DNA of 64,000 nt, from assembly GCF_000002985.6 (NCBI RefSeq), contig NC_003282.8, positions 9,300,001 through 9,364,000 on the forward strand. Direction: 5' to 3'. Positions 35,888 through 64,000 of the stretch are shown one piece after another; position 1 is the stretch's first letter; the number at the start of each line of letters is the position of its first letter. A program made the position numbers and the translations under genes. Source of the DNA: Caenorhabditis elegans (taxonomy: Eukaryota; Nematoda; Chromadorea; Rhabditida; Rhabditidae). The notes below the pieces were generated by a model. That model worked only from the letters and a program-made list of their open reading frames with translations, searched no databases and was not told the DNA's origin.

Positions 35888-36338
35888 TACCCTGTGACAA
35901 TTTTCTGTTCTTTGGTATTTTATTGAAAAATAAAAAGAAGCAACGTTTTCGAGAAAAGACAGACAAAGCGTAGGATGAGAGATTTGGAGTTTAGAAAGAG
36001 ACGCAGGCATTGAGAGAACCCTGCAGTGTACATCGCTCGGGGTGCCGATTTTCCGAGTGAAGTACACAAGAGTAGTTAAAATTGAAACAACTCGGTTTTT
36101 TTTTCAATTTTCAATTTTGATTATACTTCGGCGTTATCTCTTTTTCTTTCTCTTTTCGATAATCGGTGAAATTTTCGCACGCAACCTTGGCTGCGACGGT
36201 GAAAAATTGCCGCAGAACTATTCCGCTAGTTAGGAACATTTTTTGATAATCTTAACAAGCGACTTTGCTGTCCACCACGTGTTTTACACGTTATTTTATT
36301 TTTGAACTTGTAAAAAGCTTTTTTAATATAGTTTTAAT
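35888..36338. promoter_or_regulatory. Divergent promoter between COA4-like and SLC25A51-like genes
   Basis: 451 bp separating two small mitochondrial genes transcribed away from each other. Contains GC-richer blocks (CGCTCGGGGTGCCGA near 36032-36048, GCGACGGTGAAAAATTGCCGC near 36192-36213). No specific factor site is claimed. Confidence 0.4.
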
Positions 36339-38278
36339 ATGAAAACTAGCAAATCGGAGAGCCGCGCCAGCCCTTCGGTAATGGGGATGCCCGAAAAGGT
36401 AGCTTGCGCAGGTTCTCGGCTTTGCCTCAAACCTGAGATGGGGATATTCGAGATTTCCTTGAAATTTGGGATCGATTGATTAAAGAACGAAGCTTCTGCG
36501 ATGGTTTTGAGCTGAGATATGAGCGATTTAAGTTTGAGGAAATCTGGTTAGTTGGCTTGAGCGAATAACAATCTGCTTGGAATAGGATTACAAGAGGAAA
36601 AAAGGCTGAAAATAAGAAAGACAAACGAAATTTCGAAAGAAAAACATGAAACCTCTTCTCTGAAAAACGAAACAGAACAATCGAAAAAAATTTTGTACAA
36701 TCTTGTTGTCCGAGAGGAGTTCGTGTAGAAGAATATCGGCCACGGCCACCGTCGAAAAATTTGGATATTTAATTTATTTCTAGCCCGAATTAAAGCTTAT
36801 TCTAAACTTTTGGAGCTGTTTTTTGATGTATTTAAAGAACAAAATGTGTATTTTATTGAAAACTGATCTGTATATAGGTTTAATTTGATGAAACTTGTCT
36901 TTTCTGCCCGCGAAATGGTGTGGCCTAGAAAATTCTAAAGAATATTTTCTTAATTTTATCTTTTGTCAACAAGAAGCTTGTCTCATGCTCAAAAAATCGT
37001 TCTTTTTCGAACTTTGACTGGTTATTAAAAATTAAACTTTTTCAGGTAATAAAAGCTCGAATTCCGCGCAAAAATCACGCTGGAGAGCAGTCGGAAGTCG
37101 GCGGACCCGGCGACCACTGTCGCTCATCGAAACCATTTGGATTTCTTGGCGGGATGGGGAGCCGGATGCATCGAAACATGCATTTTGTATCCATCAAATA
37201 AAATCATCTTTCGACAGCAACTTCATGGATTCCACGTGAAAGATGCAATTCAACAAATCAAATTGGAAGGCGTTGGAAAGTTGTACAGAGGACTATTACC
37301 TCCTCTAATAATGCGAACGACGAGTAGAGCATTAATGTACGGATTATATGATGAATTTCAGGTAATTTTACATGAAATATTTATATTAACAAGGATAAAT
37401 AATTTAGATCTCCTTAAAATGTCCACGTTCACCTCCGAACTCTTCGTTTTCAATTTGTCACGCTCAAGCTGCATTTCTGTGTAAGTGATCAGTTAACCAT
37501 TAATTTCTTTAAAATTAATATTTTTCAGCAGGAGTATGCGAAGCAATGCTCTGCCCGCTGGAACGGGTTCAAGTACTTCTTCAAACAACAATATTTCATG
37601 ACAAATTTAAGAACACATTACACACTTTCAATCGTCTCCGCGACTATGGTTATCGGGAATATTATCGAGGATTTTCTGTTATTCTCATCCGAAATAGTCT
37701 TTCAAATACAATTTTCTTCACTCTTCGAGATCCGTTGAAACAAAAAGTGAGCTTATTTTCTAGGGATATTATAATTTACGATTTGCTTGTAGCATTTTAA
37801 AAAATACTTTCCTATAATATCTGTGTTTCAGATAGTCGGAATCCCACAAGCTGGACGTCTTCCTGAATCACTTCAGCAACTAATTGGTGATTTCGTAGCT
37901 GGATCTCTATTGGGAGCAACCATTTCTACAGCATTTTTCCCATTAGGTGTTATCAAGAATCATATGCAAGCGAAGGTAATTTGTTAACTATCAAAAATTA
38001 TTAAAATACTTACTGATCTAAACTATATTTCGGATATCTTAACTCCGAAATATATTTTTTTTAATCCAAAAGTATCGTAAATCATTCAATTTTTCCAGGT
38101 TGGTGTCAAATACGAAAGTGGTTTCAAAGTATTTCGTGATGTGTGGCAACTTCGAAATCGTTCGCTTCGTGGTCTTTATTTAGGTGTTCATCTAAATTTC
38201 ACTCGATCCTTAGTAGCATGGGGAATCATCAATTCAATGTATGGAATCCTTCGGCGAGCACTTGCTCCATTTGAATAA
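36339..38278 (+). CDS. Mitochondrial carrier, SLC25A51/52-like (NAD+ transporter family)
   Basis: Six exons in the preferred model: 36339-36398, 37056-37362, about 37409-37481, about 37530-37746, about 37831-37976 and 38100-38278. Matches SLC25A51 (MCART1) throughout: YPSNKIIFRQQLHG, KLYRGLLPPLIMRTTSRALMYGLYDEF, EAMLCPLERVQVLLQ, FHDKFKNTLHTFNRL, EYYRGFSVILIRNSLSNTIFF, FPLGVIKNHMQAK, and HLNFTRSLVAWGIINSMYGIL. As in SLC25A51, the PX[DE]XX[KR] carrier motifs are degenerate (YPSNKI, CPLERV, FPLGVI). Human SLC25A51 imports NAD+ into the matrix. The 5' end is uncertain: no in-frame ATG exists in the second exon, and the best model uses ATG 36339 and the second of two AG acceptors (37045 and 37055). 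Confidence 0.85.
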
Positions 38279-38739
38279 TAAGAAACAAAAATTATAACCT
38301 CACATTTTGTGCCTTTCTTTCTTTTGCTCCCAATCAAACCAGCCAAAAATTTTCACTTTCACTTGAATTCTAGGAATTCGATTTGTTTATTGATTGCTCG
38401 TAATAGGAAAAATAGATATCAATATTATTGTTTTAGAAAAATATCAAAAATTTCGCAAATCTTATCCCGCTCACTCTTCTTTCTGGTCTAATTTTACGCA
38501 TGGCCTACGTGTTTTGGTTTTCCATGTAAATAATAAAATCCGTTGAACTCACCGGACGTATAAGTCTAACTTGATTGAACATTAGTAACACATCTTCATC
38601 TTCATTAGAATCAAAATTGTATTTCACTTTTTGGGAAATTTATTTTGATGATTTCCTCAAAATCTACATACATGGTCTGTCTAGTATAGTTATGATATTT
38701 TAGAACAGACGAGAACTAGAACATTTTATGAATCAAAAG

Positions 38740-39298
38740 TTAAGCAGAATTATTCTGAGGAACCGCTGGCGGCGGAGTCAGTGAAACAATATTAGCTTGA
38801 CCCTTCCCAGGAGCTCGCAGAGCCGCTTCTGTGGGTGCACCGATTCCAAACATCACAGCTCCTCCCACAAGAGCAGCGACAGTGAATCCTTGAGCAACTA
38901 CACGTCCACGCATGAAGTATTGAGCACCACGGGAACTTCGACGCAATGTGGCAACCATCATTCCTGAAATTTTATTTTTTAAATGTATTGCTGCGGTCCA
39001 AGACTGATTTGGAAATGTCTTGACGTACCAATAAGGCATCCAGTAGTGGCAAGCATTCCAAGAGGTACAAGTGGATTATTGAGTGCCTTCTGGAGAGCTG
39101 TTGTAGAAGCTGTTTGACCACGAGAACCGCCAGACATATCTTGTGGGATCAATGGAATACTTGCACGATAAGCTTCTCGTTCTTGCTTGAAACAATAATA
39201 AATTAAATTTAATTGTGACAAAAATTAATAATCGTTCAACTTACAGTCCATTTTATATGCGCTTTGTGATCACGGAAGTCATGTGGCTCGGCGTTCAT
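38740..39298 (-). CDS. HIG1-domain inner mitochondrial membrane protein (HIGD2A/RCF-like)
   Basis: Exons 39298-39245 (MNAEPHDFRDHKAHIKWT), 39185-39029 and 38963-38740 encode 144 residues. The core NNPLVPLGMLATTGCLIGMM, followed by RRSSRGAQYFMRGRVVAQGF and TVAALVGGAVMFGIG, is the two-helix HIG1 domain, with the RxxxQxxxRxRVxxQG motif that marks HIGD2A/RCF1-type proteins. These associate with cytochrome c oxidase and respiratory supercomplexes. The acceptor of the second exon ends TTTCAAG rather than TTTTCAG. It lies downstream of vps-26 on the same strand (503 bp), so an operon is possible but the gap is wide. Confidence 0.85.
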
Positions 39299-39800
39299 TT
39301 TTTGTCTCAAAATTTAATAATAATTGATGTTGTTTTCAGAAAGTCCAAAATACTGAAAGAGAATAAACTCAAAAAAAGAATACAAAACATTTCAATATGT
39401 TTCAATTTAAAATAAAACTTTATCTCTGGTTTGATTCTCATTGATTGACGGGCGAAGGAAATGTGAAAAATAGCCACTATAAATTTTTAAATTACAAATG
39501 ATTTCAAAATATACAAAACACAAACATCGGTAGTATGAAAACTGGCTTTTGAGAAACAAAACAAACGGGGCTGTAATATAATAATGGGAAATAAATAAGA
39601 GAATATTTAGATTTTCATCACAGAATAGGCAATTTTAATAAAATTTGGATCGGGAAGAATAGGCGAAACTTTTTTGAACAAATACGGGCCATTTTCAAAA
39701 AAAAAACAAAGAAAGGAGGAGATAGTTAGGTTTTGCATTTAAATTTAAAAGTATGATATTATGAAAATGATTTAATTGCATCGAAATACTATCTCTATCT
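39299..39800. other. Gap between vps-26 stop and HIG1 gene start
   Basis: AT-rich; expected to contain the vps-26 3' UTR and the HIG1 gene 5' region, with a CTTTCAG acceptor-like site on the minus strand near 39352. No separate gene. Confidence 0.4.
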
Positions 39801-41634
39801 CTATGAAGAATCAGAATTATCGTCAGGACTTGTTGATCCACTTTTTGGATCCGATCTTGGCGATTCTGGTTTTGGATGTTCAACTGGAGCTGGAGCAGTG
39901 AACTTCTGAGTTCCTGGAATACTTGTTGTCTGTTTTTCTTCTTCGTCATCTTCAGTTCCAGGACGACGCATCACTTTGTCAGCTTTTCGCCAGAGAGTTA
40001 CTTCCTGAAACATTTTCTATTATAAATTTTTTTTAAAGTTTTCAGGTACGCTCCTCCGCCGAACCATGGGTCTCGTTGAGCATTTGTCAGCAAACCCAAA
40101 ATAAGTTTCAATGTTTTCAAAAATAAAAAAATGCTTGAAAATTGGCGAAAAAGCTAATTTTAAAAGTTCGTATTTACGGTTTCACCGCCCAATACCTAAC
40201 GAGACCCAAGTCTCTGGGGCGGAACGTGTTTCAACGTGGATTTCAAAAGAAGATTTTTTCTGCGTCTCAATAACATAAAAACTCGCCTGTTGCTTGAAAT
40301 ATCTGCGATCCTCTTCGTCTACAAGAACCAAATTCAAAAAGTATTTAACTGAAAACTTTTTTCCAACGTCTCTCATTGATGGCGCCAAATCATATCCAGC
40401 CAGGAACAATCTGATTGGAATGGATTCTCCACGAACTGGTGCTCCATCCATAATCTCAAATTTCGCGACAGTTTCAGATTCTTTGAATGTATTTGGACCA
40501 GATCCGACGACTTCTGTCTTCAGAATCGCAATTTCCATGTACTTAATTTTGATACGAACAAGCAGGAAATAGATTTTTCCAACGATCACATCTTGAAGAT
40601 GATATTTGTTCTTGTTATATTCAAATTCAATGTGTAAACAATCTTCGATTCCTACTTCCATTTTAATTGATTTATCGTTATCTGGATAGCTACTCAACGC
40701 GTGAACGACCAAATCGAGCTCTTTTGTCAAATCTGTGAGCCTTCTGATAACAGTGACACGTAAGAAGTATCTGAAAATGTTGAAAAATTGTTTTTCTTGG
40801 AGAATTTGCTATATTTTTCCATTCCGATGTATAACTAAAATCTCACCTCAGTTTAACATTGGTTCCCATGTAAGTTTCGAAAGGTTTCTCGACATTGTTG
40901 AATTCAAATGGGAATTGAGCATTTTGAGTGAGATCTCCGGGACGAGCCAGTTCACGAGTCAATGAGATGAAATCTTGCTGGTTACCTCGATCATAGTACA
41001 CTTCTGAAACTGAAACATCAAAAATCAGTCAAATTTGTTGATTTCATCTCATCAATTATCGTAAAATAATACAAAATTGATCAGATTATTTAAGTGTCGA
41101 GCTACACGCGTTAGATGCGCGGGTCCCGAAACGAAACAGATGTTGAAAAGAAAAATAAGTATGAAGGTTTTCTATTTTAGCGCTTAGCGGAAGCACGCTA
41201 TTTTATATATATTTGTATGTTTTTAGTTTGAAATTTTATTATTTTAAATAGGCGTTTGCAGAGTTGAATTTAGTTTTACATAGTAAAATTATGCATTAAT
41301 TTCAGTTTTAAATGTCATTTAAATTATATAGTCTTTATTTATAAATGAATTACCTATCTGCCCAATGAATTCAATTCTGATCCCTTGATGTTCAAATTTG
41401 TGATTTGCTTTTTTCAGGTTCACATGAACAGTTCCAGTAACTGATTCTCCATCGTAATAAAGAAAATGATCGTGCATATTTCCATCGTCTCCGCGTGCTT
41501 TTACAATCTAAATTGAAGTGAAATATAATGGAAAATGATGAAATTAAGAATATCTTCCTCACCTTTCGAGTATCCTCATTTGAGAGCCGAATTTGAATTT
41601 CTGCTGATTGGCCAAAGCCGAAAAGCATCGCCAT
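39801..41634 (-). CDS. vps-26: Retromer subunit VPS26
   Basis: Minus strand from ATG 41634: MAMLFGFGQSAEIQIRLSNEDTRK is the conserved VPS26 start (FGFGQSAEI). Further exons carry HDHFLYYDGESVTGTVHVNL, LRYFLRVTVIRRLTDLTKE, the IEDCLHIEFEYNKNKYHLQDVIVGKIYFLLVRIKIKYME block and the PIRLFLAGYDLAPSMRDVGKKFSVKYFLNLVLVDEEDRRYFKQQ arrestin-like C-terminal sheet. An acidic, proline-rich tail (MRRPGTEDDEEE...SPDDNSDSS) ends at TAG 39801. VPS26 is the arrestin-fold subunit of retromer, which returns cargo such as the Wntless receptor from endosomes. In C. elegans retromer is needed for Wnt secretion and engulfment-receptor recycling (established knowledge). Confidence 0.95.
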
Positions 41635-41992
41635 GGTTTTGCGATTTGTCTGAATTAATATTTTTGATTGAAAAACAAAAGAATATCTCAATTTTAACAG
41701 TAAAATCAATGAAAAGCGGGATTGCGCGTGAGTCAGGAAAAAAATCAGATTGAAGTTCTCCGACGGAATCGCAATGGAGCGCTCTTGCATACCCCCTGTA
41801 AATGTGAAATTTATTGTTTATTTTCCAGAAAATAAACGTATTTCTTTTGATAATGTGATCATATTTCAACAGTATTTTCAATTTTGAACAAACAAATAAC
41901 TTCTGTTATTGTTCATAAAACAATAATAACAAATTGAAAGTCGATTTTTGAGCAAAACCAATCATGATCGTATAATCTTTATTGAGTCGGTG
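41635..41992. other. Gap between PIG-C and vps-26
   Basis: 358 bp between the PIG-C stop and the vps-26 start on the same strand. AT-rich; it could be promoter for vps-26 or an operon spacer. An ATTGTTTATT...AATAAACGTA-like inverted stretch lies near 41810-41840. Confidence 0.4.
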
Positions 41993-43134
41993 TCATGTAT
42001 TAGATTTTAACGGAACTGCTTCATCCCAAGGTCCATGTATCGTACATTTACCGGTTTGCTTTAAAATTAATATTAATGGACAAATAAATAATATAAAGAT
42101 ATGGAGAAGAGCAAAACAGATTGAAAGTTCAAGTGAGAAATCAGAGATGCAATAGATGGAAAATAATGACAGAAAACAGAATATTGTCGAGGAAAGGCAA
42201 GGATACACGTGGAATATACGATTCCTGAATTCAGCTCCATATGCATGCAATGTGAAGGCAACGACAAGTAGAAGTAGGGTTGGAGTATCTCCTTCCAATC
42301 GAGAGAGCAAGAAAATAGCAGAGCTGAGGCCAGTGCTGACGGATGTTGGATATGATACACTGAAAATGAAAATGATACAGTATATCTTGAATAGATTCAG
42401 AAGAATAGGCATTTCTCAAAAATATAACTTACACTGGGGCTTTGACACCATAATCATGAAAGAAACAACTAAAAATGGCAGTGATGATAGATGTAGAGTA
42501 AATTGTATCCGTACTTATTGAAGTAGTTAAAGTTCTGGAAATAAATTGCGGATTACACTGGTCTTGTATGGAAAGTTACCGTATCACAGGAGTGAAAGCA
42601 TACGCGAAAATGAATAAAGTAAAAATCGTTCTTGCATGTTCTTTTGCATTTGCAGGATTTGGGATCAGGAATTTACAAAAGAAGAGATAGAGAACAATTG
42701 TCAGACTAAAAACAGAGTAAAGAATGTTTATAGACCAATTGGAGTGAAGAATCTGAAATTATTTTGGAATTTTTGAAATTAAAAAAAATGAAGAAAAAAA
42801 AACCTTACATTTAAAAAGAGAACAAAATACATTGTGATCATATCCAAATGCGTTAAAAAATTCATACAACCAAATACAGCGCTTTTATAATCATAATGAA
42901 CCACAGATACTGAAATAAGTTTCATTTTATATTTACAAAGGCTAAAATTAAATAAATATTTCCCAAAAGCGCAAAAACTGTAAATTTCGCGTATGGGTAA
43001 TATAAATGAAAAACTTTCAACAACTTACCATTTTTTCGTAACTCTTTGAGAAATTGTGCATCCCCGCCTGAATAATTGTCTGGAAATGGTTGTTTTCGAT
43101 ATAATATCTTCTGCCAACCCGTTGGTGTTGCCAT
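41993..43134 (-). CDS. PIG-C/GPI2 homologue, GPI-GlcNAc transferase subunit
   Basis: Minus strand from ATG 43134: [21 protein letters not shown] matches the WQKVLYERQPFPDNY start of PIGC, followed by [10 protein letters not shown]. Middle exons give several hydrophobic helices and [22 protein letters not shown] then STDTIYSTS (human: [21 protein letters not shown]), then [11 protein letters not shown]. The last exon has [21 protein letters not shown], four more helices and the signature IHGPWDEA near the end. PIG-C is a multipass ER subunit of the complex (with PIG-A, -H, -P, -Q, -Y) that transfers GlcNAc to phosphatidylinositol, the first step of GPI anchor synthesis. It sits 3' of pezo-1 on the same strand. 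Confidence 0.92.
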
Positions 43135-43736
43135 TTGGCGAACGCATAACCTAAATAATAAAATCGATTTTTTTTCTCAATGACTAGAGCCACGTAGTGT
43201 TTGCGCTGAGTCAATTTTTATCAATGCACTTCGTTCAATAACTTATTATTCTGATTAAAATCTAAAATAAAAAATATTATCAAAATCTTGGCAATTAAAC
43301 CTCAAAAAACCTTTTGTAACTTCGCTCTACCGAACATAAATAACATGTTTACGGCAAGTTTAAAAATAGAAAATTTATTAAAATATTCTTCGTCATTTAC
43401 AGAATCGTAAAAAGTAAACAAGAAACGAAAAGAAAAAACTCAAAATGGAAATAGAAAAGAAAACCCGAAAAGAAGGAGAGAGAGAGAAGGAATCTAACAA
43501 TACATAGACATATAATATGTGGTTCCAAAAATTGAAAATAGTGTGACCTAATCAGGCGAGCAGTGAGAGAGAAAGGGGAAACAACTCGTAAAGTACCAGA
43601 GACGGAAAGAAAAAAAAGGAAATGGTGGGAATATTTTCAGGTTTTTGGTCTTTTCGATGAGAAACAGAGAAAGTAAAAAATAAAATGATTAACGATGGTT
43701 CGGTTCGCAGAATATTTGACAGTGAAATATTTAAAT
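43135..43736. other. 3' flank of pezo-1
   Basis: About 600 bp after the pezo-1 stop, including an A/G-rich strand (43430-43480, GAAGGAGAGAGAGAGAAGG). No gene seen. Confidence 0.45.

Positions 43737-64000
<20,264 letters not shown>

Overview
This is nuclear DNA from a Caenorhabditis nematode, very probably C. elegans. It is AT-rich, its genes are compact, most introns are about 45-60 nt with strong TTTTCAG acceptors, and several gene families are worm-specific (DUF19/T20D4.11-like, GT92/DUF23, CHK-like kinases). The order rpn-7 ... vha-17 ... vps-26 ... pezo-1 is what I remember for chromosome IV (cosmids F49C12, T20D3 and C10C5). That placement is from memory. All gene models were built by hand from splice signals and reading frame.

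Layout. 0.4-11.1 kb: two type II membrane glycosyltransferase-like genes (nucleotide-diphospho-sugar transferase type, then GT92) with an FkbM-type methyltransferase between them, a TMEM144-like transporter and a CHK-like kinase. 11.1-15.0 kb: gene-poor, with a PIF/Harbinger-type MITE. 15-22.3 kb: housekeeping genes. A UBL7-like UBL-UBA protein is divergent from rpn-7 (proteasome lid); then a membrane-anchored methyltransferase, TMA7, an RNASEK homologue and vha-17 (V-ATPase subunit e). 22.5-30.9 kb: two secreted DUF19 proteins flanking a large unrecognised RS-rich protein and a C-type lectin. 31.5-32.7 kb: a decayed mariner. 33.5-39.3 kb: a protein of unknown function whose start codon lies inside the stop region of a COA4-like twin CX9C gene, a U6-derived palindrome in one of its introns, an SLC25A51-like carrier and a HIG1-domain protein. 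39.8-43.1 kb: vps-26 (retromer) and a PIG-C homologue (GPI anchor synthesis). 43.7 kb to the right edge: most of pezo-1 (PIEZO channel) on the minus strand, 5'-incomplete, with two candidate internal first exons, a 21-nt microexon, a hAT-type MITE and a second mariner in its introns.

Functional groupings: glycosylation and membrane genes on the left; ubiquitin-proteasome genes back to back; two V-ATPase-linked small membrane proteins convergent with nothing between their starts except a shared upstream region; three small mitochondrial genes within 4 kb. I see no CRISPR, phage, tRNA or rRNA. The least ordinary items are the U6 palindrome, the overlapping COA4/unknown gene pair, the internal pezo-1 first exons and microexon, and the tandem splice acceptors of the carrier gene.
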